Shown here piece after piece: positions 1 through 10,269 of a stretch of DNA of 64,000 nucleotides. Where the stretch lies: contig CAIJPS010000057.1 in assembly GCA_903822595.1 (NCBI GenBank), forward strand, positions 1 to 64,000, given 5' to 3'. The notes below the pieces were generated by a model. The model made no database searches, had not been told where the DNA came from, and saw only the letters and a list, made by a program, of their open reading frames with translations. The position numbers and the translations under genes are program-made. Within the stretch, counting starts at the first letter, position 1, and each line of letters begins with the position of its first letter. The DNA is from an uncultured Chlorobiaceae bacterium. Its GTDB lineage: Bacteria > Bacteroidota > Chlorobiia > Chlorobiales > Chlorobiaceae.

Positions 1-38
1 ATGGCTGATTAATTAACTTGTGCTAATCAGGCAGCCAT
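1..38. repeat. Inverted repeat at the left window edge
   Basis: ATGGCTG at 1-7 pairs with CAGCCAT at 32-38, and CTGATTA at 5-11 pairs with TAATCAG at 24-30, giving two overlapping alternative stems. It may be the end of a transcription terminator or a small palindromic element; the context to the left is not visible. I see no gene in 1-265. Confidence 0.3.
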
Positions 39-229
39 TGCATACGAATAATCGTCTGCATGTAATGTTTGCATAGACTTCTTTAACGAGTCCATCCATG
101 CTGAAACTCGGAGTGCAACTCCATCTTACACCTGCCCTGTCGAAAGCCTGTCATCCCCATTGTATCAAAGAACGTTCCCCAGGAAACAGAGTAGTATATA
201 TGCTTTTCTGGGTAATAGAACAACAACTA

Positions 230-251
230 TCCCGGCACGTTAATTCCGGGA
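230..251 (-). terminator. Hairpin downstream of the AlgH-family gene
   Basis: TCCCGG (230-235) and CCGGGA (246-251) form a perfect 6-bp stem with a 10-base loop, 14 bases past the stop of the minus-strand bcp-algH unit. The minus-strand sequence after it is only moderately T-rich, so this is a plausible rather than a strong intrinsic terminator. Confidence 0.4.
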
Positions 252-265
252 GGCAAAAAAGTGGT

Positions 266-829
266 TCAGTTCAGCCCCGGAAGCTCGGGAGAATTGGCGA
301 CAAGCTGGTACTCTCCTCCCTTTGAGCGCACCGTGCGGCCCCACATCCTCTCATAAGCGTCACTGAAAATAATCTCTTTAGAGGCTTGGGCTGTGTACCA
401 GGCCCCCTCTTCAAACTCTGCTTCAAGCTGTCCTGCACTCCATCCAGCATAACCAAGGAAAAAGCGAATCTCTGAGGGCAACATTACACCGGTATTGAGC
501 AGATAACTCAGCTCGTTTTTGTCACCTCCCCAGAAGAGTCCAGGAAAAATCTCAAGTGAGCCCTCAATGAGATCCCCTCTTGAATGGAGAAAATGGACCG
601 TATCAGCCTCAACAGGCCCACCCATGTGCAGACGCTCTTCCACCTCTTCAAAGCCGGATATGGCTTCACAAACCTTGAACTCCATCGGTCGATTCAGTAT
701 AAAACCCAAAGAGCCGCGCTCATTATGCTCACACATAACCAGAACAGTGCGCTTGAAACTCGATTCAAGCATATTGGCTGAGGCAAGCAGAAGTTTTCCG
801 GCTTTGAGCTTGTCAAATTCGTTTACCAT
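266..829 (-). CDS. YqgE/AlgH family protein
   Basis: A 187-residue protein matching the UPF0301 (YqgE/AlgH) family over its whole length. The family hallmarks are visible: an N-terminal block with LLLAS and the segment RTVLVMCEHNERGSLGFILN (residues about 27-46), then MGGPV and the later block FFLGYAGWSAGQLEAE. AlgH was named from alginate regulation in Pseudomonas, but a biochemical role is not established and the fold is cytosolic. The gene lies 9 bases downstream of the peroxiredoxin gene on the same strand, so the two are probably co-transcribed. The start has a weak purine-rich GAGAGAGA stretch upstream. Length is normal for the family. Confidence 0.88.
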   Translation of the reverse strand: MVNEFDKLKAGKLLLASANMLESSFKRTVLVMCEHNERGSLGFILNRPMEFKVCEAISGFEEVEERLHMGGPVEADTVHFLHSRGDLIEGSLEIFPGLFWGGDKNELSYLLNTGVMLPSEIRFFLGYAGWSAGQLEAEFEEGAWYTAQASKEIIFSDAYERMWGRTVRSKGGEYQLVANSPELPGLN

Positions 830-838
830 TTTTCTCTC

Positions 839-1309
839 TCAGGTTTTTTGCTGCAAATAGTTGAGCAACTCTTCCGCATGTTGGGCCACACCCACCTTCG
901 GCCACACATGCTCGATGACACCATCCTCATTAATCAGATAGGTCACCCTGCTGGTACCCATATACTCACGTCCCATAAACTTTTTCAGCCCCCAGACACC
1001 GTATGCTTCAACAATCTTCTTTTCGGTATCTGAAACAAGGCGGAAAGGAAGCTGATACTTCTCCGAAAACTTTTTGTGCTTGCTCTCATCATCAACACTG
1101 ACACCGAGTACTTCCACCCCTGCAATGTTAAATTTAGGGAAATTATCACGAAAAGCACAAGCCTCCTTTGTACATCCCGGAGTATCATCTTTCGGATAAA
1201 AATAGAGCACAACCTTACGACCGCGGTACTCTTCGAGCGTCACCGGGCGCCCATCCTGATCTTTTGCCGATATGGCTGGTGCAGGCACACCTACCTGAAG
1301 TATTGACAT
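839..1309 (-). CDS. bcp: Peroxiredoxin, BCP/PrxQ type (thioredoxin-dependent thiol peroxidase)
   Basis: A 156-residue thioredoxin-fold peroxiredoxin. The active-site block DDTPGCTKEACAFRD contains peroxidatic Cys46 and, five residues later, Cys51, which is the resolving cysteine in the BCP/PrxQ subclass. The conserved FYPKDDTP lead-in and the downstream R of the SDTEKK region are present. It should reduce hydrogen peroxide and organic hydroperoxides in the cytosol using thioredoxin, which suits an anaerobic phototroph meeting occasional oxygen. It is the first gene of a two-gene minus-strand unit with the AlgH-family gene, and is divergent from the Nudix gene across an 84-base gap that should hold both promoters. 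Confidence 0.93.
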   Translation of the reverse strand: MSILQVGVPAPAISAKDQDGRPVTLEEYRGRKVVLYFYPKDDTPGCTKEACAFRDNFPKFNIAGVEVLGVSVDDESKHKKFSEKYQLPFRLVSDTEKKIVEAYGVWGLKKFMGREYMGTSRVTYLINEDGVIEHVWPKVGVAQHAEELLNYLQQKT

Positions 1310-1393
1310 TGGCGTGAATGAAACTTATTCTGTTGATTAAACCGTTTTCTTTTCTAACTCAAGCGATACAGCAAAAAGTTTCTTTTTTGAACC

Positions 1394-1900
1394 ATGAAGC
1401 CATATTCCTTCTGCCCGATATGTGGCACAATGCTTGACCAGGCCATGATTGATGGCCGCGACAGGATGTTCTGCCCTTCATGCTCATGGGTGCATTATAT
1501 TAACCCACTTCCTGTTGCAGTAGCCTATACCGTCAACAACAGAAATGAACTGCTTGTCATCCGCAGAGCTCATGAACCGGCTCTCAATGAGTGGGCACTT
1601 CCGGGAGGATTTCTTGAAGCGGGCGAAGAACCGCAAGAAGGATGCCTGCGTGAACTGATGGAGGAGACCTCATTGAGCGGGAAAATCGATCGTCTTATTG
1701 GTATTTATCACCGGGAGGTTGACATGTACGGCTCGCTCCTTGTTGTCGCCTATCGTGTCGTGGTTGCTGATGACACCATAACGATCAATCATGAAATATT
1801 CGAAGCTGGTTTTTATCCGCACCACCGTATCCCGGAAGTACGCATTCCCCTGCACCTCCAGATCATCACCGATGCAGCCCTGCACGACTCCATTCAGTGA
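1394..1900 (+). CDS. Nudix hydrolase with N-terminal zinc ribbon
   Basis: A 168-residue protein. Residues 7-30 hold two CxxC pairs (C7/C10 and C27/C30), a zinc ribbon like that of NudC-type and related Nudix proteins. The Nudix box follows from about residue 71: GGFLEAGEEP, then CLRELMEETSL, with the catalytic RExxEE signature intact; the glycine usual in the EExG position is Ser here. The protein should hydrolyse a nucleoside diphosphate linked to another moiety, but the substrate cannot be told from the sequence. At 168 residues it is shorter than NudC proper. It ends 10 bases before the convergent hybrid kinase gene. Confidence 0.88.
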   Translation: MKPYSFCPICGTMLDQAMIDGRDRMFCPSCSWVHYINPLPVAVAYTVNNRNELLVIRRAHEPALNEWALPGGFLEAGEEPQEGCLRELMEETSLSGKIDRLIGIYHREVDMYGSLLVVAYRVVVADDTITINHEIFEAGFYPHHRIPEVRIPLHLQIITDAALHDSIQ

Positions 1901-1910
1901 ATCCGTTGAT

Positions 1911-4900
1911 TCATGCCAGCGGAGATGGTGAAACATGCAGTATATCGAATACTCCTTTTACCAATTCCTTTACGGAAAACGGTTTAGGGACAAGATTGAC
2001 GACCTCATCACCTCCATCCTGACTTGCATTGATATCTGCAATGTATCCCGACATAAAAAGTATCTTGATGTCCGGATAAATGGAGCGAATTTTTTTTGAA
2101 AGATTGCGGCCATTCATTTCTGGCATAATGATGTCGGTAAGCAATAAATGAATCTCTCCCTTGTGCTCTTTGGCAATCTGAATGGCTTGTAGTGGCAGGC
2201 CAGCAGTCAAGACCCGATAACCCTGTTTCTGAAGAATCATTTTACTGAGTTTGAGAATCTCATTTTCGTCGTCAACAATAAGGATCGTTTCTTCGCCAGG
2301 CTGAACAATTCCCGCAGGATTCTCGCTCATGCCTGACAGGGCATGACCCTCATATCCTGGAAAATAGACCTTAAAACAGGATCCTTTCCCCGGTTCGCTT
2401 GAGAAATTGATCAACCCATTATTCTGTTTTACGATACCATACACCATAGAAAGCCCCAGACCGGTACCCTTACCGGACTCTTTTGTCGTAAAAAACGGCT
2501 CAAAAATATGTTCTGCATCCTTCTTTTTTATACCACAACCAGTATCACTTACTGAAAGCATAACACATTCACCAGAAGAGATGTCAGCCTCATCAACCGA
2601 ATCCCGGTCATGAAGCGTCACATTTTTTGTTTCAACGACTATTTTTCCCGTCCCCGTAATGGCGTCACGTGCATTAACGCAAAGATTAACAAGAATCTGG
2701 TCAATGTGGGATGAATCCATATATACCGACGAAAGATTCTTGCCTGGATGCCAATCAAGAGTGATTTCTTCACCAATGAGCCGCCGAATCAGATTAAGCG
2801 TACCTTCAATGACAACATTAAGATCAAGAACCTTTGGAATCAAGGGTTGCTTGCGTGCAAATGCAAGTAATTGGCGGGTTAGTGCGGTAGATTTTTCTGC
2901 GGCATTGAATATTTCCTGAAGACTGACGGTGAGTGATTCGTTCAACGGATTATCGAGTAATGCCATCTCTGCGTGTCCAAGAATCACACAAAGCATATTG
3001 TTGAAATCATGAGCAATCCCTCCTGCCAGCCTTCCCACCAACTCCATTTTCTGGGCATCGACCAGCTCATTCCGAATTTTGCTTTCCGACAATTCAGCCT
3101 GCTTTCGGGCAATAATGTCCCAGGCAATACCTGCCATGGCCGATAGAAGCTTGGCATCTTCCTGGTCATAATCTTCATGTTTATTACCAATACCAATAAT
3201 AGCCGTGATCTTCTCTCCGTATATGACAGGAACAACCACCTCACGCGTTACCTCGGCATGGCCTTGCGGCATCCCTTTACGGTTTGGCAGTGTTTCGTAA
3301 CTGTTATGGATCACTGCCCTGCGTTCACGTATGGCGTCAGCCCAGACCCCGGCATCCTTCAACGGATAGTGGCCGTGCAAGCTCTTTACCTGACACATAC
3401 GCTTTTCCGTATTGGCTGACCATACCTGCAGTGAAATGTTCATCTGGTCAGCTTCAAGGAAGTGAAAAAAGCCAATAGAGCTTTCGGTCAATTTCTCTGC
3501 TTCTTCAAGAGTTATGTGCAAAACCTCTTCAATCGAACAGGAATCAGGGAGCATGAGCAGTCGGAGACGAAATTCCATAACTGCCTCATTACGCTTTCGC
3601 TCCGTAATATCATGAATCAGGCCGATAAGACCGAAAGAGTCATTTTCGTAGTAATAGTGTAGATGAACCTCCCCATAAAAAACTGAACCATTTTTTTTGC
3701 GACACCTCAATTCAAGTACCTGAAAAATCACATGATTCGACACTGAATCGTTGAAGATGGCAAGCGTTCGGGAAACGTCATCCTCAAAAAGATATTCGGT
3801 AAATAAATGGCCATGAATCTCTTGAGAGGTATACCCGAAAATTTTTTCAATCGCTGATGATGTATAGGTGATATGGCCAAAATTATTGATAACAAAAACC
3901 ACCTCAGCCATTTGTTCAGTAATAGAGCGAAACTTTTTTTCACTCTCACGCAAAGCATTTTCTGTCTGCTTTCGCTCGGTGATAACATTAAAAACTGAAA
4001 CGAAGTGGCCATATTGTCTACTGTAAACAGAGATGTCGAGCCAGATTTTCAGTGGTTCCAGATAAAACTCAAAGCGTTCCGCAATCCCGGTTTTTGCTAC
4101 TCGTCCAAAAATCTCCAAAAGCTCGGGACTGATGTTTCCAATCCCGGGAATGACCTCTGAAACGCTCCTGCCTTCAACATTTTTCAATCCAGTCAAACTT
4201 TCGAAACGCGCATTGACATGTTCATAGACGAAATCAACCGGACGTTCTTCCCTGAAAATCATCCTGCAATAGGCAATTCCATTGAGTGTGTTGCTGAAGA
4301 GGGAGCTGTAGCGCTCATTACTTTCAAAAAGCTGCTCTTCGGCCCGTTTACGCTCGGTAATGTCAATAACAATGCCAATCATCTTTAACGGCCTCCCCTC
4401 GGCATTACAAATCGCTCTCCCACGTGACATCAACCAGTGCTCGCAGCCATCATCATGCAGCACACGCCACTCAACATTCAAATCATCCCCGTTACATGCA
4501 GTTTTTTTTATCTCTTCTTCAACTCGTTCCTGGTCATCAGGATGCATGGTCTTCCGCCATACCTCAAAGGTGGGCTCACAATCGTTTGGCTCAAGACCGT
4601 AAAGCGTCCATAACTCATCTGACCAGATATTTTTTTTGGTCTGGAAGTCCCACATCCACGATCCTGATTTGGAGGACTCCAGCGCAAGGCGCTGTAGCTC
4701 TTCACTTTGCTGTAACGCCACCTCTTTTTCAGCCCTTTCAATAATGTCTGTGGTCTGAATTGCAAGCAGATTCAACAGATTCAAAACCCGGCCTTCAAAA
4801 TGGCGGGTGGTTCTGAAGTACGTGGTGAGAATGCCAAGCAGCTCTCCGCTACGATTCGCCAGTGGAGTTAACTGAAGAGCGGTTACTCCTTCAGCCAGAT

Positions 4901-5657
4901 GCATCTCACGCTCCTTTTTGCCCCAAATCAGTGGGCTTGTGGCAATATCCCCTACCGTGACCTGCTCTTTGATTTGCTGCACGTTATCGCACAGGCAGGG
5001 CCCAACAGTGGAGTCATGACAGCATTCCCGAAGAGGAGTGACAAACCCATGCTGAGCGGCGATTTTCAGGTGACCTGTTTTTGGATCGACGAGACGGATG
5101 CTTCCCATACCAGCTCCTGTAAAGGTACATGCAGCATCAATAACCTTTTCAAAAACCACAGCTACATTGCCTTCACGAACAAAAAGCCCGGAGATTTCAT
5201 GCAGTTTTGACATGGCTTGAAGATCTTCATCAAGCTCAGCTCGTGCTGCCATCAGACTCTCCTCTGTACGCTTGAGTTCCGTGATGTCCTGTGAAAAAAC
5301 AACCAACCGGTTTACTTTGCCATCCAAACCAAAAAGAGGACAAATGTGATGGATCTTCCTTCCCTGAAGTAGACTATCCCCCTCCAGATTTCCCTCAAAA
5401 GAGATCTTTTTGCCAGTGCTCAACACCTCGGCAACCTTTTTTTGTCTATGAGCAGCCACCTCAGGAGGCAACAGGTCGTATACGCTTTTGCCAATACACT
5501 CTGCCAAACGTTTCCCAAAGCGTGCAGAAAAATGACTGTTGGCTTCAAGAAGTATACCCCGGCAATCCATGAGAAACATGGCTTCAGGAATTGCATCAAA
5601 CAGGGTGCGAAGAGTCAGCTCAGTCAGCGGTGCGTTGAATTCAGCCTGTTTTTTCAT
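1911..5657 (-). CDS. PAS/GAF multi-sensor hybrid histidine kinase
   Basis: A 1248-residue cytosolic sensor kinase without clear membrane segments. Order by eye: PAS (about 15-130), GAF (about 150-310), three PAS domains with the usual DITERK linkers (about 320-690), a second GAF (about 690-860), HisKA with the phosphoacceptor in GGIAHDFNN near residue 886, HATPase with QILVNLCVNARDA, DTGCGI, IFEPFFTTK and GTGLGLS, and a C-terminal receiver with its phosphoacceptor Asp in LLLTDIIMPEMNG near residue 1176. The start codon abuts the stop of the upstream ABC gene, with GGGGAG just before it, so translation is probably coupled. No partner regulator gene is adjacent. It is paralogous to the kinase at 34983-38426, sharing HDFNNML, RQLLAFARKQ and the VYGIVKQNNG block. 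Confidence 0.92.
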   Translation of the reverse strand: MKKQAEFNAPLTELTLRTLFDAIPEAMFLMDCRGILLEANSHFSARFGKRLAECIGKSVYDLLPPEVAAHRQKKVAEVLSTGKKISFEGNLEGDSLLQGRKIHHICPLFGLDGKVNRLVVFSQDITELKRTEESLMAARAELDEDLQAMSKLHEISGLFVREGNVAVVFEKVIDAACTFTGAGMGSIRLVDPKTGHLKIAAQHGFVTPLRECCHDSTVGPCLCDNVQQIKEQVTVGDIATSPLIWGKKEREMHLAEGVTALQLTPLANRSGELLGILTTYFRTTRHFEGRVLNLLNLLAIQTTDIIERAEKEVALQQSEELQRLALESSKSGSWMWDFQTKKNIWSDELWTLYGLEPNDCEPTFEVWRKTMHPDDQERVEEEIKKTACNGDDLNVEWRVLHDDGCEHWLMSRGRAICNAEGRPLKMIGIVIDITERKRAEEQLFESNERYSSLFSNTLNGIAYCRMIFREERPVDFVYEHVNARFESLTGLKNVEGRSVSEVIPGIGNISPELLEIFGRVAKTGIAERFEFYLEPLKIWLDISVYSRQYGHFVSVFNVITERKQTENALRESEKKFRSITEQMAEVVFVINNFGHITYTSSAIEKIFGYTSQEIHGHLFTEYLFEDDVSRTLAIFNDSVSNHVIFQVLELRCRKKNGSVFYGEVHLHYYYENDSFGLIGLIHDITERKRNEAVMEFRLRLLMLPDSCSIEEVLHITLEEAEKLTESSIGFFHFLEADQMNISLQVWSANTEKRMCQVKSLHGHYPLKDAGVWADAIRERRAVIHNSYETLPNRKGMPQGHAEVTREVVVPVIYGEKITAIIGIGNKHEDYDQEDAKLLSAMAGIAWDIIARKQAELSESKIRNELVDAQKMELVGRLAGGIAHDFNNMLCVILGHAEMALLDNPLNESLTVSLQEIFNAAEKSTALTRQLLAFARKQPLIPKVLDLNVVIEGTLNLIRRLIGEEITLDWHPGKNLSSVYMDSSHIDQILVNLCVNARDAITGTGKIVVETKNVTLHDRDSVDEADISSGECVMLSVSDTGCGIKKKDAEHIFEPFFTTKESGKGTGLGLSMVYGIVKQNNGLINFSSEPGKGSCFKVYFPGYEGHALSGMSENPAGIVQPGEETILIVDDENEILKLSKMILQKQGYRVLTAGLPLQAIQIAKEHKGEIHLLLTDIIMPEMNGRNLSKKIRSIYPDIKILFMSGYIADINASQDGGDEVVNLVPKPFSVKELVKGVFDILHVSPSPLA

Positions 5658-6629
5658 TCAAAACTCCCCGACTTTCCAACAGGCCGCCTCATGGCCCGGT
5701 TCATAAGCGACCAGTTCAGGCTGTTCGCGACGGCAGTGAGTGTCGGCATGAGGACATCTTCCAACAAACCGGCACCCCTCAGGCAAATTGACTGCGCTCG
5801 GCACATTACCTTCGATGACATAAAGCCTCTCTTTTGAAGAACCGAGACGGGGAATAGAGTGCAGCAAACCTTGGGTGTAAGGGTGAAGTGGATTGTTGAA
5901 GAGTTGCTGAACAGAACCTTTCTCGACCACTCTTGATGCATACATGACCAGAACCTCTTCACAAAGCTCGGCCACAACCCCGAAATCGTGTGTAATGAGC
6001 ATCACGCTCATCCCGGTATCACCCTGAAGCTTGCCAATAAGATCAAGAATCTGGGCCTGAACGGTGACATCAAGCGCTGTGGTCGGTTCATCGGCAATAA
6101 GCAGCGCGGGATTGCAGGAGAGAGCCATGGCAATCATCACCCTCTGGCGCATACCGCCTGAAAGTTCGTGGGGATAAGAAGAAAAGCGCTCGGCAGGGTT
6201 CGGAATACCCACCAGATGGAGCAGTTCAACAGAGCGTTTTTTTGCCTCCGCATGATTGACATCGCGGTGAATAAGAATCTGCTCCATAATTTGGCTGCCG
6301 CAGGTAAAAACCGGATTGAGCGAACTCATCGGTTCCTGAAAAATCATAGCGATCTCACTGCCTCTCAACTTGCGCATTTCATCTTCCGAAAGTTTCAGAA
6401 GATCGCGCCCTTTCCAGAGAATCTCTCCTCCGGCAAAATAGCCGGGGGGCATGGGCACAAGACGCATCAGAGAGAGTGCCGTTACCGATTTTCCGCACCC
6501 CGACTCCCCGACAATCCCCAGCGTAGAGTTCCGCCCAAGAGAAAAGCTCACACCGTCAACAGCTTTTGCAACACCATTGTCGGTTGAGTAGTACGTCCTG
6601 AGATTTTTCAGTTCAAGAATTTTTTCCAT
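5658..6629 (-). CDS. Oligopeptide/dipeptide-type ABC transporter ATP-binding protein (OppD/DppD-like)
   Basis: An ABC ATPase of about 323 residues. Visible motifs are Walker A GESGCGKS, the signature LSGGMRQR, Walker [13 protein letters not shown], a switch His in LITHDF, and the C-terminal oligopeptide-transporter extension [12 protein letters not shown] followed by the cysteine cluster [14 protein letters not shown]. This is the OppD/DppD class that powers peptide or nickel importers. No permease, binding protein or OppF partner lies in the window, so it is an orphan here. Start choice: ATG at 6629 gives the family-like N terminus [10 protein letters not shown]; a TTG at 6665 has a better ribosome site (AAGGA) and would add 12 residues. 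It is divergent from mfd and coupled to the downstream hybrid kinase. Confidence 0.9.
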   Translation of the reverse strand: MEKILELKNLRTYYSTDNGVAKAVDGVSFSLGRNSTLGIVGESGCGKSVTALSLMRLVPMPPGYFAGGEILWKGRDLLKLSEDEMRKLRGSEIAMIFQEPMSSLNPVFTCGSQIMEQILIHRDVNHAEAKKRSVELLHLVGIPNPAERFSSYPHELSGGMRQRVMIAMALSCNPALLIADEPTTALDVTVQAQILDLIGKLQGDTGMSVMLITHDFGVVAELCEEVLVMYASRVVEKGSVQQLFNNPLHPYTQGLLHSIPRLGSSKERLYVIEGNVPSAVNLPEGCRFVGRCPHADTHCRREQPELVAYEPGHEAACWKVGEF

Positions 6630-6692
6630 ATATATAACAATCTTTACCGCAGGCGCTGGTTTCAAAGATTTTCCTTTTTGCCGGAGTCAAGC

Positions 6693-6722
6693 ATGAAAAT
6701 ATGGTTTGTACGCTACATATGA
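6693..6722 (+). CDS. Possible 9-residue leader peptide overlapping the mfd start
   Basis: ATG at 6693 is preceded by GGAG at the usual ribosome-site distance and opens a 9-codon frame (MKIWFVRYI) whose TGA at 6720-6722 overlaps an in-frame mfd ATG at 6719 as ATGA. Such an overlap suggests translational coupling. It may equally be chance; only the spacing and overlap support it. Confidence 0.25.
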   Translation: MKIWFVRYI

Positions 6723-9700
6723 AAACGTTATCAGATTCAGACCAGCAAAGCACTGCCGTCACAAAAAGAAATCCCGCTCTTCTCTTTGATTCCATCAGGC
6801 AATCAAATCCGTACACCTTACTGAAAGAGAGTGTGCTTGACTGCCTGCCTGATAAAAAAGGAACCTGCACTCCGGTCGACATTTCCGGCCTGCACGGATC
6901 ACTCTCTTCGATTATTGCCGCAACGCTGTTTACCGACCAGCCCTCTTCACTCATGGTTCTGTGCGGCCAGAACAGCTTTGAGCGCTATGAAAATGATTTT
7001 GCTGCCCTTCTGCCTAAAGAGAGCATCTGCAACACCTCGGATGAGCTCTCCCTCTCAATCGGAGCACTCTCAACCGGGAAAAAATCGGTTATTCTCTCCT
7101 TTTTCGATGATCTTCAGGTCATCCTTTGCCAGCCAAACGAAGCTGAGAAGCGGATTTTTCGCCTGAAAACAGAATTTGAGGCCGGATATGAGCCACTGAA
7201 ACGCTTTCTGGCGACAAACAATTTTGAACTGAGGGAGTTTGTCGAAGATGAGGGAGAATTCTCGGTGCGCGGTTCAATCATTGACGTCTTTCCTTTCGGG
7301 GCGCAGGAACCCGTGCGGATAGAGTTTTTCGGCGATACCATCACCTCACTGCGCGTATTTGACATCAACAGTCAGCTTTCCGGCAAAACAGTGGTAACCG
7401 CCGATCTGACAGCCAGTTTTACCGATGCCCTGCACAGCACCACAGAGGCCGAAACAACCATTCTTGACTATCTTGATCCCTCAACGCTCATTATCATTGA
7501 TGACAGCACGGAATTTGCGTTACGGGATAACCATGAGAGCATGACGAGAGCGCTTTCACGCTTTCGCACTATCAGAATTGACGTTTATGCACCTTCAGCA
7601 ATCGATTTCTGTTCCAGCCCGCAGAAAAAACTGAACGCCAATTTCCGCACTCTTGCCACACTGCTCCAGCAGGAGACCGCAGAACACAAAAAGCCCCTCT
7701 TTGCAACCAGTTCACGCCGCGAAATTGCCGAGTTAACCGATTTTCTTGCCGAGGAGATATCCAGCTCAAAAAACACCGGCCAGCTTGAGGCAAGCTGGAT
7801 TCCGCTCAATCTCCACACCGGCTTTATCTTCGGTAATCTTGACCTCTATACCGAATCGGACATCTTCGGCAAGCTGCACGCCCACAAAGCACACCGGAAA
7901 AGAAAAATTCGGGGCATCTCACTCAAGGATCTCCAGAAACTCAAAGTGGGCGACTATGTTGTCCATGAGGATTACGGCATCGGAATTTTCCGCTCACTTG
8001 AAACCATAACAGCCGGAAATTCCGAGCAGGAATCTGTGCTTGTCGAATACGCAGGAGGCGATAAGCTTTTTGTCAATATCCAGAATATTCGGCTGCTCTC
8101 GAAGTATACGGCATCCGAAAGCTCTCTTCCTGCCCTCTCAAAGCTTGGAAGTTCAAAATGGGCCGCAAAAAAGGATAAAGTCCGCAAGCAGCTCCGCGAT
8201 ATTGCCATCAACCTGATCAAGGTCTATGCACAGCGGAAAATGCAGAGTGGTTTTGCCTTCGCTCCCGACTCCATTTACATGCGTGAATTCGAAGCCTCGT
8301 TTATTTTTGACGAAACGCCCGATCAGCTCAAGGCAATTCATGACGTCAAAAAAGATATGCAGGAGCCACACCCGATGGATCGGCTGATTTGTGGGGATGC
8401 CGGTTTTGGAAAAACCGAAATTGCCATGCGTGCGGCATTCAAAGCGGTTGAATCCGGCAAACAGGTTGCCGTGCTGACCCCGACAACCATCCTTGCCCAC
8501 CAGCACTCCGAATCTTTTACAAGAAGATTTGAGAATTTCCCGATCTCAATAGCCGTGCTCAGCCGTTTTGTGCCGCGCAAGGAGCAGCAGGAGATTATCA
8601 AAAGAATAGCGCAGGGAACCATTGATATTGTTATCGGGACGCATCGGCTTGTCTCGAAAGATGTGCTCTTCAAGAATCTCGGTCTGCTTGTTATTGATGA
8701 AGAACAGCACTTTGGCGTGGAGGTGAAAGAGAAGCTGCGCGAACAGTTCCCCGGGGTCGATACGCTCACCATGTCGGCCACCCCCATTCCTCGAACCCTC
8801 CAGTTTTCAATGCTTGGCGCCAGGGATCTCTCCATTGTCTCGACCCCTCCCAAAAACCGCCAGCCCGTTGAAACCCTTATCACCGATTATGACCCGGCCC
8901 TGATCCAGTCGGCTATACGCAGGGAAATAAAGCGCGAGGGACAGGTATTTTTTCTCCATAACCGCATTGCATCGCTTGATGATATCCTGACAACACTCCG
9001 CGACCTGGTCCCCTCGGCCCGGATTGTCTTTGCTCATGGTCAACTGCCACCGAGAGAGCTTGAAAAGATCATGATGGATTTCATGCAGAAGGAGGTTGAC
9101 GTGCTCATCTCTACCACCATCATCGGCTCCGGTCTCGACATCTCCAATGCCAACACCATCATCATCAACCGCGCAGACATGTTCGGGCTCTCCGATCTCT
9201 ACCAGTTACGCGGAAGAGTTGGACGGAGTGAACGGAAAGCGTACTGCTACCTCATAACACCTCCGCTGAACACACTGAAAAAGGATGCCGTTCAGCGCCT
9301 TGCCGTTATAGAAAGCTTTACGGAGCTGGGATCGGGCTTCAACATCGCCCTGCGTGACCTCGATATCCGCGGGGCAGGCAACCTGCTCGGGGCGGAACAA
9401 TCAGGATACATTCATGAACTCGGCTTCGATCTCTACCAGAAAATGCTGGAAGAGACGGTTGCCGAACTCAAATCGACCGAGTTCAGCCACATGTTTTCTG
9501 CTGAAGGCGCCAAGGCAGCAAAACCGGCAAAAGCCTGTGACCTCCTCTTCTTTTTTGACGCCCTCATTCCGGAATATTATCTCACCGCAACCCCTGAGCG
9601 CTTCGCCTTTTATGACAAAATCGCGAAAGCCTCCACAGAGCATAAAGTCGATACCCTCGAGGCAGAGCTCAAGGATCGCTTCGGCCCACTCCCCGAAGAG

Positions 9701-10030
9701 GTTATAAACCTGCTGCTGCTGACCAAACTCAAAATCACCGGATCGGCTCTCGGTCTTGAAAAAATTGACCTCCAGCCGCACTCTACCCTCCTCTTTTTGC
9801 CCGATCAGGATAACGATCATCTTGCCAACAAGGCTTTCCTCCAATACCTCTTTGTATCGGTACAGGAACCCTGGATGCAGGAGTACAAACCGGGTTTCAA
9901 GATGGATAAAAAGATGAAACTGGTACTGCACCACCCTTTCGGCAGCGACACCTCGCCAGCCGCCCTGCTGCACCGCTACACGGAACTGTTGCAAAAACTT
10001 GAGCTGGCGTCGAAAACAGAGTCAGCATGA
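6719..10030 (+). CDS. mfd: Transcription-repair coupling factor Mfd
   Basis: About 1103 residues, normal for Mfd. The N-terminal UvrB-like damage-recognition module includes the block [11 protein letters not shown]; the RNA-polymerase-interacting CarD-like domain follows with [15 protein letters not shown]; the RecG-like translocase motor has Walker [10 protein letters not shown], motif [23 protein letters not shown] and [12 protein letters not shown]; the C-terminal TRCF domain starts near [13 protein letters not shown]. Mfd displaces stalled RNA polymerase at lesions and recruits UvrA. I prefer ATG at 6719 because it overlaps a short upstream reading frame; an in-frame ATG at 6701 is the alternative. 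The last 155 codons exist again, diverged, at 11791-12258. Confidence 0.95.
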   Translation: MKTLSDSDQQSTAVTKRNPALLFDSIRQSNPYTLLKESVLDCLPDKKGTCTPVDISGLHGSLSSIIAATLFTDQPSSLMVLCGQNSFERYENDFAALLPKESICNTSDELSLSIGALSTGKKSVILSFFDDLQVILCQPNEAEKRIFRLKTEFEAGYEPLKRFLATNNFELREFVEDEGEFSVRGSIIDVFPFGAQEPVRIEFFGDTITSLRVFDINSQLSGKTVVTADLTASFTDALHSTTEAETTILDYLDPSTLIIIDDSTEFALRDNHESMTRALSRFRTIRIDVYAPSAIDFCSSPQKKLNANFRTLATLLQQETAEHKKPLFATSSRREIAELTDFLAEEISSSKNTGQLEASWIPLNLHTGFIFGNLDLYTESDIFGKLHAHKAHRKRKIRGISLKDLQKLKVGDYVVHEDYGIGIFRSLETITAGNSEQESVLVEYAGGDKLFVNIQNIRLLSKYTASESSLPALSKLGSSKWAAKKDKVRKQLRDIAINLIKVYAQRKMQSGFAFAPDSIYMREFEASFIFDETPDQLKAIHDVKKDMQEPHPMDRLICGDAGFGKTEIAMRAAFKAVESGKQVAVLTPTTILAHQHSESFTRRFENFPISIAVLSRFVPRKEQQEIIKRIAQGTIDIVIGTHRLVSKDVLFKNLGLLVIDEEQHFGVEVKEKLREQFPGVDTLTMSATPIPRTLQFSMLGARDLSIVSTPPKNRQPVETLITDYDPALIQSAIRREIKREGQVFFLHNRIASLDDILTTLRDLVPSARIVFAHGQLPPRELEKIMMDFMQKEVDVLISTTIIGSGLDISNANTIIINRADMFGLSDLYQLRGRVGRSERKAYCYLITPPLNTLKKDAVQRLAVIESFTELGSGFNIALRDLDIRGAGNLLGAEQSGYIHELGFDLYQKMLEETVAELKSTEFSHMFSAEGAKAAKPAKACDLLFFFDALIPEYYLTATPERFAFYDKIAKASTEHKVDTLEAELKDRFGPLPEEVINLLLLTKLKITGSALGLEKIDLQPHSTLLFLPDQDNDHLANKAFLQYLFVSVQEPWMQEYKPGFKMDKKMKLVLHHPFGSDTSPAALLHRYTELLQKLELASKTESA

Positions 10031-10044
10031 ATATGATTTTAGAC

Positions 10045-10269
10045 TCATGCTTGAAGAAAATCGTCAACCGCGACCTGTGCCTGTTTCAAAATGGCTCTCA
10101 ATGTTCCCTCTGGCATATCTCCCGGATGATTCGGGATGGTAGTAAAAATCTTTCTGGCAGGATGAAACCAGAGTTCATGACTCCCGGCCGCCTGTCGGTA
10201 AAATTCAAAACCGAATGTTTTCAGTTTCCTGATAATATCCCGATATGAATGATTCGCAAGCCTCCCCAT
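10045..10269 (-). CDS. hicA: HicA-type mRNA interferase toxin
   Basis: A 74-residue protein of the HicA (YcfA) family, a double-stranded-RNA-binding-like fold that cleaves mRNA. The conserved catalytic His is in GSHELWFHP (His31), and the lead-in DIIRKLKTFGFEF is typical, as is the later IPNHPGDMPEGTLR. It overlaps the end of hicB by one base (TAATG arrangement), the normal antitoxin-first order being read on the minus strand. It is convergent with mfd, 14 bases from its stop. It is likely still intact, since start, catalytic residue and length are all normal. Confidence 0.9.
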   Translation of the reverse strand: MGRLANHSYRDIIRKLKTFGFEFYRQAAGSHELWFHPARKIFTTIPNHPGDMPEGTLRAILKQAQVAVDDFLQA

